From positions 248,001 through 312,000 of the forward strand of contig NZ_JANSUY010000001.1 of NCBI RefSeq assembly GCF_024741135.1: a stretch of DNA of 64,000 bases. The letters are read 5' to 3'. The notes beneath the pieces were generated by a model that had not been told where the DNA came from, searched no databases, and worked only from the letters and a program-made list of their open reading frames with translations. The DNA is from Aquiflexum gelatinilyticum. GTDB lineage: Bacteria; Bacteroidota; Bacteroidia; Cytophagales; Cyclobacteriaceae. Position numbers and translations under genes: made by a program. Below, piece by piece: positions 19,191 through 27,483 of this stretch; the stretch's first letter is position 1; every line of letters starts with the position of its first letter.

Positions 19191-19739
19191 TTAGTTAGGG
19201 ACAACCGGTATCATGAGTTGGACATTGCTCCATTCGAAATAAACAACAGCGCCTCCGGACCCTTCTTCAATCCGTGTGGTAAACTGCTCCACAGGCACCA
19301 CAGGTCGGGTTACGGGCACTTCGGTGACGAATACGTTTTTGCTAAAATCAGGCTCCCAAGCTCCCCATTGTCCGGTTTCTGTGTTGACACCGATCTGAAA
19401 TGAATCCGGGCCGGGGATGGCATACAGGCTGTAACTTCCTGCTTTCAATGGCATGCCGTTGAAAGTCACATCTTGGTTGAGGGTGATGGTGGTAGCCTCA
19501 TTTGCTCCCAATCGCCAATAGGCTCCATACGGCTGGAGGGCACCCTCATCTTCCGATCCAAAAATTACACGGCCTCTAACCGAAGGACGGCTATAGCTGA
19601 TTTCCACATGAAGTCCATTGACATCAAGATGCGCGGTGTCGGGCGGGCTCATGGATCGGTTACGGTTGTTCAGATAAATAAATGCAACGGCCAGCAACAA
19701 AGCCAATATGCCTACACCGATAAGAATCTTTTTTAACAT
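19191..19739 (-). CDS. DUF2911 family membrane-anchored protein
   Basis: 182 residues from ATG 19739; an earlier in-frame start at 19823 adds an improbable leader. One N-terminal transmembrane segment (LIGVGILALLLAVAFIYL) anchors a periplasmic domain. The segments VEISYSRPSVRGRVIFG, YWRLGANEATTITL and LKAGSYSLYAIPG are hallmark DUF2911 strands. The family is widespread in Bacteroidota; its biochemical function is unknown. It is monocistronic, with its own terminator at 19118-19160. Confidence 0.88.
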   Translation of the reverse strand: MLKKILIGVGILALLLAVAFIYLNNRNRSMSPPDTAHLDVNGLHVEISYSRPSVRGRVIFGSEDEGALQPYGAYWRLGANEATTITLNQDVTFNGMPLKAGSYSLYAIPGPDSFQIGVNTETGQWGAWEPDFSKNVFVTEVPVTRPVVPVEQFTTRIEEGSGGAVVYFEWSNVQLMIPVVPN

Positions 19740-19830
19740 GAGGATTTTGTGTTTTGAGTAAGATAGAAAATTAGGAAAATTTGGGTGAAATGGCAAAGAG
19801 GACTTGCAAGTTCCATCTACCAATTGCCAC

Positions 19831-19880
19831 CTAGGTATAGTTTAGCGATTGATGGTGGTCTGGGTGGGATTTACCCTTTT
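19831..19880. repeat. Dispersed repeat, copy 1
   Basis: This stretch aligns with 21069-21147 over its whole length: CTAGGTRTAGTTTAGCGATT at the left end, then GTGGRATTTA-like sequence, then CCCTTTT. Copy 1 lacks a 30-nt palindromic segment present in copy 2. Both copies lie in non-coding DNA flanking the DUF808 gene. Confidence 0.7.
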
Positions 19881-19969
19881 CGCTAAGTGCTTTGAATTCT
19901 TTTAATATTGCTTCAAATCTTGCAGCTGTCAAGCTGTTTTCAAGTGTTGAAATTTGGGCTTTTGAACAC

Positions 19970-20836
19970 CTATTTTTTAAACAGCGAAATAATTTTTTTA
20001 ACAATTGCTATTGAAACCAAAGCAATTATCCCACCCACTATGCCAAGTACAAATTCTTTTAGCATGGTTGGCCAATTGGGTAAAATGTGGTGTAAAAATT
20101 CAATATTATGCGCAAATATTCCACCCGACACAAGTAATAATGCTATGGTTCCTACCACAGCTAATATCCTGATAACGATCGGTAGGGATTTTACCAAAAG
20201 CAAGCCTACTGCATTGAATAGACCTTTATTATTGGATCCTTTTATCAGGCTATATCCAAAATCATCCATTCTGACAATGAGTGCTACTATGCCATAAACA
20301 CCAACAGTAGCTAAGATGGAAACAACCGATAAGGTTAAAATCTGTACACTTAGACTTTTGTCTAAAACCGTACTTAAAGCAATGATCACAATTTCTACAG
20401 AAAGAATAAAGTCGGTGGTTATGGCTGATTTTATCTTCACTTTTTCCAATTCAGGGTCTTGTTTAAGGACCTCAACTGTCAGTTTCTTTTCCGGCTTTTT
20501 TTTATGAAAAAAGTATTCTGCAATTTTTTCTACACCTTCAAAAGCAAGATAAAAACCTCCTATGATGAGTATTACTATGATGGCAGAAGGTAAAAATACA
20601 TTCAGCAATATTGTTACCGGAACAATAATTAACTTGTTAATAAATGAACCTTTTGTAATAGCCCACAAAACAGGAATTTCTCTGTTGGAAACAAAGCCCG
20701 TTGATTTTTCGGCATTAACGGCCAAATCATCGCCAAGTATTCCTGCTGTTTTTTTTGTAGCGATTTTAGCGGTGACAGCCACGTCATCCATCAAAGCAGC
20801 GATGTCGTCTAAAATTGCAAAAAATCCTGAAGCCAT
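19970..20836 (-). CDS. DUF808 family (YedI-like) inner-membrane protein
   Basis: 288 residues. The N-terminus MASGFFAILDDIAALMDDVA and the following AKIATKKTAGILGDDLAVNA are the family hallmark. The rest has about seven hydrophobic helices, with a charged cytoplasmic stretch after residue 110 (HKKKPEKKL). DUF808 proteins are inner-membrane proteins of unknown function, possibly transporters. It stands alone between the two copies of a dispersed repeat. Confidence 0.93.
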   Translation of the reverse strand: MASGFFAILDDIAALMDDVAVTAKIATKKTAGILGDDLAVNAEKSTGFVSNREIPVLWAITKGSFINKLIIVPVTILLNVFLPSAIIVILIIGGFYLAFEGVEKIAEYFFHKKKPEKKLTVEVLKQDPELEKVKIKSAITTDFILSVEIVIIALSTVLDKSLSVQILTLSVVSILATVGVYGIVALIVRMDDFGYSLIKGSNNKGLFNAVGLLLVKSLPIVIRILAVVGTIALLLVSGGIFAHNIEFLHHILPNWPTMLKEFVLGIVGGIIALVSIAIVKKIISLFKK

Positions 20837-21496
20837 ATGGGTGTTAAATATATTTTGGTGGCAAAGTAAAAAATTCTTGTTAAATATTTGGGTATGTTTT
20901 CTAAGTTAAATGTGTGTCAATTTTTCGTGTCGACTGTACCATTTGAATTAACTTCAGAATATGAATAAAGTCAATGCTGTTTTTTAGGTCACTTCTTTTA
21001 CAATCCCTTTGAAACTAGAAAATTTTTTGTATTTGGTTTCAGACCACCATCATATTTCTAAGACCCAACTAGGTGTAGTTTAGCGATTGAAAGTGAACTG
21101 AGTGGAATTACATGCCGATACCTATCGGCATGTAATTCCACCCTTTTATCTTTTCCATCCACGGTAGTAATCGGGATGCAATTGGATTTTTCAACCAAAC
21201 ACCCAAACGAAAGGTAATTCATGGCAAATTGAATTTCATCCCGACAGCTGTACGGAATCTACTAAATAAAAAGGTAGGGGCGAGCGTAAAGAGTAGCTTT
21301 GAGGAAGTTATTTAGCGAGAAGCCAGAATGCAGGGCAGGCAATCTACATCTAGAGGTTAATCCTATCTACATCCAGAGGGGTATTGTTAGATTTCGTTCT
21401 TCATAGTTATCAAGTCGTTTCTGAATTTCAGTCGGGTTATTTTTAAGTCATCAAGCTGTTCCCTTTCTTAAGTTTTTTGTCTACAAGTCTCGACTT
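20837..21496. other. Non-coding region with several short repeats
   Basis: 660 bp with no convincing gene. It contains the second copy of a dispersed repeat with an inserted palindrome (21069-21147) and a 15-bp direct repeat with one mismatch (ATCTACATCYAGAGG at 21342-21356 and 21365-21379). A GGGGCGAGCGTAAAG-like stretch near 21277 resembles one near 1797. It looks like repeat-rich extragenic DNA. Confidence 0.6.
21069..21147. repeat. Dispersed repeat, copy 2, containing a perfect long palindrome
   Basis: Same sequence family as 19831-19880, but split by an extra 30 nt (21111-21140). That extra DNA creates a perfect inverted repeat with 19-bp arms (21102-21120 and 21123-21141) and a 2-nt loop. 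There is no neighbouring gene end on the plus strand, so a terminator role is not obvious, although a weak T-run follows (CCCTTTTATC). Confidence 0.8.
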
Positions 21497-22522
21497 CTAG
21501 ATGCCCAAATACTTTTCTATATCCGAAAACCCATTTGATCTATATAGGATGAATCCTTTGCTGTCCAATATTAGGTAAGTAGGATAAACATCTATCATCA
21601 TTTTAGTCCGCATTCTGTTTTCATGTTCATCTACTTCTCTATAATTCTTCCATGGATACTGCTTTTCATTTAAAAAGCCTTTCCACTGCTCCTGATCCCT
21701 GTCTATCGATATGCCTATTATCTCTACATTTTTGTCATTTAATGAGTTAAGCTTTTTTATTATTGATTTATGGTCTTGGATACATGGTGCGCACCCAATA
21801 AACCAAAAATCGATTAGATATCTCTTGTTTTCAGAAAGACTTATAGATGTAAGTGTATTGTCTTTGTCAAAAAATTTATATTTTGAAAAGTCAATCTCGG
21901 TAACCGATAAAATATTCTCAAGTTTTCGATATGGATTAAGTAAATGATTTTTGATCAAATCATTTTGGATTGATAGGACTGTAAATAGCTTTTTCAGTTC
22001 ATTTGCATTACTGATATTTCTAATCATGAAGTTTTGAGCGATTTCAATAGAAAACGGACTATTGATTTCCTTTTTTAATTCGGCAATTAAAAAATTATTT
22101 ATAAAAGTTGAATCAGGCTTATCAGTCAATAAGTCCTCATATTTTTGTCGAAAATCAAGCGATTTGTAATATAAGTCTGAACCAATAACCGTATCGACTT
22201 GTATTTTTATTTTATCAAAGACTTTACCTTTTATTATTAAGTTCTCACCATTTAACCAAACCTGAACCATTCTATGGTCATTTCCGACAAAGAAATTAAT
22301 AGCATATAGGTCATTGATACTGTCATTTAAGTTTACATTAATATTATCGGAATATTTGAATGTATGGAACTCCCTGTCTTGAGTAATATTAGTTAATAGA
22401 ATGCTGTCTACTTTTATGTCAGAGTCGAAATAAAGAGTTAAATCTGCCGATGTTGTTTCTTGTTTGTCGAAATGGCAACCCGTCAAGGAGGCAAATAAAA
22501 TAATGAAGAATAAATATTTCAT
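21497..22522 (-). CDS. TlpA-like thioredoxin-fold lipoprotein
   Basis: 341 residues. A lipoprotein signal peptide ends in SLTGC near residue 16. The N-terminal 200 residues form a domain of unknown type, often seen before thioredoxin domains in Bacteroidota. The C-terminal part (about 215-341) is a thioredoxin/AhpC-TSA fold: LIDFWFIGCAPCIQDH with the redox pair CAPC, then IIGISIDRDQEQWKGFL and the cis-Pro region VYPTYLILDSKGFI. Probable role: periplasmic thiol-disulfide reduction, for example in cytochrome c maturation or peptide oxidation control. Its codon usage looks more AT-rich than its neighbours. Confidence 0.88.
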   Translation of the reverse strand: MKYLFFIILFASLTGCHFDKQETTSADLTLYFDSDIKVDSILLTNITQDREFHTFKYSDNINVNLNDSINDLYAINFFVGNDHRMVQVWLNGENLIIKGKVFDKIKIQVDTVIGSDLYYKSLDFRQKYEDLLTDKPDSTFINNFLIAELKKEINSPFSIEIAQNFMIRNISNANELKKLFTVLSIQNDLIKNHLLNPYRKLENILSVTEIDFSKYKFFDKDNTLTSISLSENKRYLIDFWFIGCAPCIQDHKSIIKKLNSLNDKNVEIIGISIDRDQEQWKGFLNEKQYPWKNYREVDEHENRMRTKMMIDVYPTYLILDSKGFILYRSNGFSDIEKYLGI

Positions 22523-22654
22523 ATCTTTTTTTGGTTTATCGACCTATCCACGGAGCCAGTCCAATTACTGCTAACGATTGTATGTCAACAATAGTAAAGT
22601 TATATTCCAATTATTTAAACATAGTATTTTTTAGTTAAATATCCAATTCATTCT

Positions 22655-22867
22655 TCAGCTTATTGATTTAGATTTTTTCTTTAAATCTGAATAAACAACA
22701 ATGGATATAACCAAAATGAACCATAAAATCATCAAAATCGGAAAATAGCCAATCACATAATAGGTGTCATAAATCTGGATGTCGATGCTCCTGTCGGTCG
22801 TAAAAATCCCAATTACAAAAAGTAGAATTGTAAGTATTAGAAATAATAGGCCGGGTTTGGATTTCAT
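22655..22867 (-). CDS. Small two-helix membrane protein with an oxidase subunit I-like motif
   Basis: 70 residues with two transmembrane helices (about 7-23 and 40-60) and a basic C-terminus (DLKKKSKSIS). Between the helices is the segment DIQIYDTYYVIGYF, which closely resembles the DIxLHDTYYVVAHF segment of cytochrome c/quinol oxidase subunit I. The two His ligands that follow in real oxidases (VAHFH) are absent here (IGYFP). It cannot be a functional oxidase; it may be a recurrent small protein family in Bacteroidota or a decayed fragment. It follows the TlpA-like gene in the same orientation but with a 130-bp gap. Confidence 0.65.
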   Translation of the reverse strand: MKSKPGLLFLILTILLFVIGIFTTDRSIDIQIYDTYYVIGYFPILMILWFILVISIVVYSDLKKKSKSIS

Positions 22868-22989
22868 ATTTTTGATTGAAAGAATGGCAGGTAGCTGTGA
22901 TGTATCGGCTAAATCTAACCCGTTTTCCCTAATGGTTCTCCTGCCTTTCCCCTAGACTTCTCCTTACCCCTAGTATACTTTCTCCTACT

Positions 22990-23045
22990 GATACTCCGTG
23001 TCTGTCCTAGGGATACTCCGTGTCATAGCTAAGGATACTCCGTGT
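22990..23045. repeat. Three 13-bp direct repeats
   Basis: GATACTCCGTGTC occurs at 22990-23002, 23012-23024 and 23033-23045, with starts 22 and 21 nt apart, about two helical turns. The spacers differ. This arrangement could be a multi-site protein-binding region or a small tandem repeat. No gene overlaps it. Confidence 0.75.
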
Positions 23046-23148
23046 CTGCCTTACCCTTGAGCTACTCTTGGGCCGCACGTCAACCTGAGTAAAGCGAAGT
23101 GTCTCACGTAAAGTAAATGAGATCCTTCAGTCGTACCTCCTTCAGGAT

Positions 23149-23597
23149 GACGGCTCCAGCAATTCATAATTATGAATTCAGAATTCAGCATTAACTTTTT
23201 CTCTCGCTTCTCGCCTCTCGTTTCTCGCTTCTTTTTCCCAACAAAGAGATTCTTCACCTCCGCAAGCTCCGGTTCAGAATGACGGCTCCAGCAATTTATA
23301 ATTATGAATTCAGAATTCAGCATTAACTTTTTCTCTCGCTTCTCGCCTCTCGTTTCTCGCTTCTTTTTCCCAACAAAGAGATTCTTCACCTCCGCAAGCT
23401 CCGGTTCAGAATGACGGCTCCAGCAATTTATAATTATGAATTCAGAATTCAGCATTAACTTTTTCTCTCGCTTCTCGCCTCTCGTTTCTCGCTTCTTTTT
23501 CCCAACAAAGAGATTCTTCACCTCCGCAAGCTCCGGTTCAGAATGACGGCTCCAGCAATTTATAATTATGAATTCAGAATTCAGCATTAACTTTTTC
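23149..23597. repeat. 132-bp tandem repeat, about 3.4 units
   Basis: Units start at 23149, 23281, 23413 and 23545 (GACGGCTCCAGCAATT...). The fourth is cut short as it runs into a heptamer array. The three full units are nearly identical. Each unit has an AT-rich part with GAATTCAGAATTCAGC, a short run of TCTCGYY heptamers, and a palindrome of the AGATTCTTC...CAGAATGAC type. The open frame across it on the minus strand merely repeats 44 residues and is not credible as a gene. Confidence 0.92.
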
Positions 23598-23674
23598 TCT
23601 CGCTTCTCGTCTCTCGTTTCTCGCCTCTCGCTTCTCGTCTCTCGTTTCTCGCTTCTCGTCTCTCGTCTCTCGTT
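23598..23674. repeat. Heptanucleotide tandem array, 11 units of TCTCGYY
   Basis: Eleven uninterrupted 7-bp units (TCTCG followed by CT, TC, TT or CC) run to 4 nt before the stop codon of the acyl-CoA oxidase-like gene (23679). It resembles the short tandemly repeated repetitive heptanucleotides known from cyanobacteria. The same heptamers occur four at a time inside each 132-bp unit. Confidence 0.88.
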
Positions 23675-23678
23675 TCTT

Positions 23679-25979
23679 TTAAATTGATTTTACTGCAATA
23701 GGAGCACTTATGCAGCTTTCCGGTATCCCAAAAGCATCTGTCAAAGCCAAGGCATTTTTCCTCACTTCCCAACAAAGTTGATTGACTTCCTTGCGGATGG
23801 CTTTGGATTTGACGCCTTCCATATAGCCCTGCTCGAGGTACCAAGCGCTGTTTTTCTCGATGGTGTGGAGGGCATAAAGTTGGCAGAGTTGGGCTATGGC
23901 CATTTGGCAGCTTTCGTCCTCGGTTTCATTCACCTGCTTTTGGAACTGCTCCAAAACAATCCTTTCGATATAGGCCTGTGCTACATTGACGAGGTGGTGC
24001 TGTGCGACATTGAAGGCATCAAAGGAATCCATGCCCTGCTCGATGTGCCGTTTGAGCCTTTGGGCAGCACTGCTGAGGATGGAATTTTCCCGATACCGGA
24101 AGGCGTTGAGATGGAATTCAAAATCCAAGAGGTGTTCGGTTGCGGTACTCCGGACGATAATGGGGTTTTTCTCTGTGAAAGAAGTGCGGGCTTGGCTGAC
24201 CACAAAATTGAAAATGGTGGAGATGTTCATGTCCCCAAATTCCCTCCTGAATTCCGTCAGCCTGTTTTTGGCGACCAACTGCATCAGGACGGTGTTGTCG
24301 CCCTCGAAGGTGGTATAGACATCGGTGTCGTTTTTCAGGGCATCGATCCGGTTTTCGGAGAGATACCCTTTGCCGCCACATGCTTCCCTACATTCCTGCA
24401 AAGTGGCCGTGGCAAACCAAGTAGCATAGGATTTCAGGCCTGCCGCCAAAGCTTCGATTTCCATGGCTTCTGCTTCGGTCCGGTCGAGGAACTTTTGGGT
24501 AAGGTATTTCAAAGCGAAATGGATGGCATAGGCTTCTGCCAAGGGCGGCATCAGTCTCCTTTGGTGCATGCGGTAGTTGAGGATCGGGATTTCTTCCCCT
24601 CCTTCCGGCCCAAACTGTTTCCTGTTTTCTCCATGCCGGATGGCGATAGTCAGCCCTGTTTTGGTGGCGGAGATGGCCGATCTCGGGATCCCGATCCGGC
24701 CACCGACAAGGGTTCCCAACATGGTAAAAAACCTCCGGTTGTCCGAACTGATGGAACTTTCAAATTCACCTTCTTCACTGACCGAAGCGTATTTGTCGAG
24801 CATGTTTTCTTTTGGGATGACTACTTGGTCAAAATAAATAACGCCGTTGTCAACCCCGTTGAGTCCCATCTTTCTGCCACAGTCTTCTATCCGGACACCC
24901 GGAATCATCTTGCCATCTGTAGTCCTGAGTGGTACAATAAAAGCATTGACCCCATAATCTTCTCCATCTATGATCAGCTTTGCAAAGACAGTTGCCATTT
25001 GTCCGTGCAGGGCTGCGTTGCCGATATACTCCTTTCTCGCATCCGGATTTGGCGTATGGATGGTAAAGGTTTTGTTTTTGTGATCGTAGGTGGCGGTGGT
25101 TTCCAAGCCACGGACATTGGAACCGTGACCTGTTTCGGTCATGGCAAAGCAACCGGGAAGCTTCAGACTTCCGATGTCTTTGAGGTAGTTGCGGTGGTGT
25201 TTTCCTGTTCCCAAAAAGTAAACACTCATGCCCCAAAGCCCAAACTGCACCCCAAACTTGATTACCATGCTGAGGTCATGGTAGCTGAGCGTTTCCATGA
25301 TGGTGAAGTAACCTTCCATGTCGTTTTTGCCTCCGGCATAGTCGGGAAATGCCCAGGCTCCAAAACCGTGTTTGCTGAGCTCCTGACACCAAGTCAAGAC
25401 TTGTTCCCTTTGCTCAGTCAGGGAATCATATTCCCGGTACGCAAATGAAGGTTGGGAAATTACCTGCTTTACCTTTTGGATCAGTTCAGCCTGATTGCCA
25501 TCAAGCAAAGCAGCCATCTTTTTGATGTCAAAGTTGCTTTCCTTTTTGTATTCCGTGGAGATGGTCTCATGACCAGACTTGAAGTTGTATTTGGCTTCTT
25601 TGCTCAAAAGCCCAAGGGAGAGTTCAGTTTGCTGGAAATCCTCCTTCAGACTTTCCTCAAATGATATTTCGGTATCACCGGCATGCTGTTGGGCCAAAGA
25701 TTTCCCGATTTCATACAGGTCGGTCAGGCCTTCGAGTTCCAGCTTTTGGATGATGGCTTTCCAGGATTTCAGTTCCTTGGGCTTTGGTGGTTTTGAAGGC
25801 TCGAGGTGGGATTGCAACCATTTTTTTTCCTCTGCTGACAACCAAAGCTGTTTTTCGATCAATTGCTGCATGCCTTCCGCTTCAGTTGTGGTGAGTTCGC
25901 TATCCGCCCAAAGGCTGTAATAGAGAGGAAGAAAAATGTAAAGTTTTGGGTTTTTGTTGAGTTTATCAGATCGGAGCAT
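23679..25979 (-). CDS. Acyl-CoA oxidase/dehydrogenase-like flavoprotein
   Basis: 766 residues, the length of large acyl-CoA oxidase-type proteins. After an N-terminal helical region (about 1-190) comes the flavin-binding segment GCFAMTETGHGSNVRGLETT (about 278-297), characteristic of acyl-CoA oxidases. The FAD/substrate region includes GRIGIPRSAISATKTGLTIA, and the presumed catalytic base lies in TTFEGDNTVLMQ (Glu near 561), after CGGKGYL. It should oxidise acyl-CoA to trans-2-enoyl-CoA in fatty-acid degradation; whether oxygen or an electron-transfer flavoprotein accepts the electrons is not decidable here. The gene is isolated and bounded by repeat arrays at both ends. Confidence 0.9.
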   Translation of the reverse strand: MLRSDKLNKNPKLYIFLPLYYSLWADSELTTTEAEGMQQLIEKQLWLSAEEKKWLQSHLEPSKPPKPKELKSWKAIIQKLELEGLTDLYEIGKSLAQQHAGDTEISFEESLKEDFQQTELSLGLLSKEAKYNFKSGHETISTEYKKESNFDIKKMAALLDGNQAELIQKVKQVISQPSFAYREYDSLTEQREQVLTWCQELSKHGFGAWAFPDYAGGKNDMEGYFTIMETLSYHDLSMVIKFGVQFGLWGMSVYFLGTGKHHRNYLKDIGSLKLPGCFAMTETGHGSNVRGLETTATYDHKNKTFTIHTPNPDARKEYIGNAALHGQMATVFAKLIIDGEDYGVNAFIVPLRTTDGKMIPGVRIEDCGRKMGLNGVDNGVIYFDQVVIPKENMLDKYASVSEEGEFESSISSDNRRFFTMLGTLVGGRIGIPRSAISATKTGLTIAIRHGENRKQFGPEGGEEIPILNYRMHQRRLMPPLAEAYAIHFALKYLTQKFLDRTEAEAMEIEALAAGLKSYATWFATATLQECREACGGKGYLSENRIDALKNDTDVYTTFEGDNTVLMQLVAKNRLTEFRREFGDMNISTIFNFVVSQARTSFTEKNPIIVRSTATEHLLDFEFHLNAFRYRENSILSSAAQRLKRHIEQGMDSFDAFNVAQHHLVNVAQAYIERIVLEQFQKQVNETEDESCQMAIAQLCQLYALHTIEKNSAWYLEQGYMEGVKSKAIRKEVNQLCWEVRKNALALTDAFGIPESCISAPIAVKSI

Positions 25980-26173
25980 GTTGTTGCGTTTGGTCAGTAT
26001 TTCAATTTAACGGTCTTTTTTTAATTATTGGTTAAAGGTTAAATGGTTATTTGGTTAACTGATACCACCGCTCACCATTGCTTCTTACTTCATACTTGGT
26101 ACTTGGTACTTCCAAACCTCCTAACCTCCCAACCTCCCAACTTCCCTCCCGAGAATGTATAAAATCTTGCCTT

Positions 26174-26197
26174 GTGACCTCGACGTAGGAGAGGTCT
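26174..26197 (-). repeat. REP-like palindrome, stem ACCTC/GAGGT
   Basis: On the minus strand it reads AG, ACCTC, a 9-nt loop beginning and ending in TC, GAGGT, then CAC. It has the same layout as the other palindromes of this region but different stem bases. Confidence 0.65.
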
Positions 26198-26260
26198 AAA
26201 AACACTTCTGTTTACCTGCCTTTCTTTGCGTCTCGGCGTCTTTGCGAGACTCATTTTCTT

Positions 26261-26286
26261 AGATTTCTCTCTGCGTTCGAAATGAC
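26261..26286 (+). repeat. REP-like palindrome, stem ATTTC/GAAAT
   Basis: Reads AG, ATTTC, an 11-nt loop (TCTCTGCGTTC), GAAAT, GAC. It has the same flanks (AG before, GAC after) and loop edges (TC...TC) as the other copies, with a compensated stem. Confidence 0.7.
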
Positions 26287-26451
26287 AAGGATAGGCTTAT
26301 CCTGTTTCTTGATTTCGGTCATTCCTTAACTCTTGGTACATAGTACTTAGTACTTGGTACCTCCCAACTTCCAAACCTCCCACTTCCTATCCTCCTGACT
26401 TCCCACCTTCCAAACTTCCAGCCTTCCCACTTTTTCCCTACTTTTAACACT

Positions 26452-27450
26452 ATGAAAAAGATCCAAGACCAGGAAGTCCGTTGGGGGGTGTTGGGAGTCG
26501 GCAATGTCTGCGAAGTCAAGTCCGCACCTGCTATGAAACACATCCCACATAGCAAATTGGTAGCCGTCATGCGCCGCGATGAAGCCAAGGTCAAAGACTA
26601 TGCACTCCGCCATGATGTCCCAAAGTGGTATACATCCGCTGAGGAATTGGTCCATGACCCGGAAGTCAATGCCGTCTACATCGCTACCCCGCCACACATG
26701 CACCTGCCTCTCACAAGGTTGGTGGCTGCTGCCGGCAAACCTGTCTATGTCGAAAAACCCATGGCAAGGACCTATGCCGAATGCAGGGAAATGATCGCCG
26801 TCTGTGAGGAAGCCGGAGTTCCGCTGTATGTGGCCTATTACAGAAGGGCATTGCCCCATTTTTTGAAAATTAAAGAATTGATGGATTCCGGCGCCATCGG
26901 AGACATCCGAACTGTCCACATCAACCTGAAGCAGGTCCTCAAACCCGAAGTGGTCGTACACCTGGAAAACAACTGGCGCATAAATCCTGAAATTGCCGGT
27001 GGGGGATACTTCTTTGATTTGGCTTCCCATCAGTTGGATTTGCTGGATTTCTTTTTTGGTCCGGTGACCAAGGCAAGCGGTTTTTCATCCAACCAAGCCA
27101 AAGCATACCATGCGGAAGATATTGTGACCGGAAGTTTTGTCTTTGAAAACGGTGTCTTGGGATCAGGAAATTGGTGTTTTACTACCTCCAGGACAGCGGA
27201 GATCGATGAGATTACCATCTATGGCAGTAAGGGGCTGATCCGTTTTGAGACCTTTGGCAAAGGGGAGTTTACCCTGGAATCAGATCAGGAGGATCCTATC
27301 CATTACCATGTCGACCTGCCCAAACACATCCAACAGCCTTTGATCAAATCCATTGTCGAGGACTTATTGGGAACAGGAACTTGCCCAAGCACCGGCCGCA
27401 CAGCTGCAAGGACCAATTGGGTGATGGGGGAGTTGGTGAATAAATTCTGA
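26452..27450 (+). CDS. Gfo/Idh/MocA family NAD(P)-dependent oxidoreductase
   Basis: 332 residues, cytoplasmic. The N-terminal Rossmann domain has GVLGVGNVCEVKSAPAM and, near residue 100, the family motif EKPMA that follows the NAD-binding strands (AVYIATPPHMHLPL). The C-terminal alpha/beta domain (about 130-330) includes GGGYFFDLASHQLDLLDFFFG, with the conserved Asp/His pair that often acts in catalysis. Substrate is probably a sugar or inositol-like polyol, but cannot be specified. No partner genes adjoin it; repeat arrays lie on both sides. Confidence 0.92.
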   Translation: MKKIQDQEVRWGVLGVGNVCEVKSAPAMKHIPHSKLVAVMRRDEAKVKDYALRHDVPKWYTSAEELVHDPEVNAVYIATPPHMHLPLTRLVAAAGKPVYVEKPMARTYAECREMIAVCEEAGVPLYVAYYRRALPHFLKIKELMDSGAIGDIRTVHINLKQVLKPEVVVHLENNWRINPEIAGGGYFFDLASHQLDLLDFFFGPVTKASGFSSNQAKAYHAEDIVTGSFVFENGVLGSGNWCFTTSRTAEIDEITIYGSKGLIRFETFGKGEFTLESDQEDPIHYHVDLPKHIQQPLIKSIVEDLLGTGTCPSTGRTAARTNWVMGELVNKF

Positions 27451-27483
27451 ATGGTAAATGAGTAATTAAGAATGCCGGACCTT

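Larger units (their letters stand above)
25980..26451. other. Repeat-rich intergenic region
   Basis: 472 bp without a credible gene. It holds two CT-rich arrays: near 26091-26150 (TACTTGG heptamers passing into CCTCCCAA octamers) and 26334-26430 (CTTGGTA, CATAGTA, CTTAGTA heptamers passing into CT-rich units). Two short palindromes lie at 26174-26197 (minus) and 26261-26286 (plus). A segment near 26223-26250 (CTTTGCGTCTCGGCGTCTTT) is of a kind commonly repeated in Bacteroidota genomes. Confidence 0.7.

Noticed and set aside
17422-22522. Polysaccharide utilisation locus around the GH5 gene
   Set aside because: No SusC/SusD, regulator or other carbohydrate-active enzyme lies next to it; neighbours are DUF2911, DUF808 and a thioredoxin lipoprotein.
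23051-23587. Minus-strand open frame of 178 codons across the 132-bp repeat
   Set aside because: The protein is the same 44 residues repeated because 132 is a multiple of three; no signal, domain or codon pattern of a real gene.
23778-25448. 556-codon plus-strand open frame opposite the acyl-CoA oxidase-like gene
   Set aside because: The minus-strand gene has clear family motifs throughout; the opposite frame has none and is an antisense shadow.
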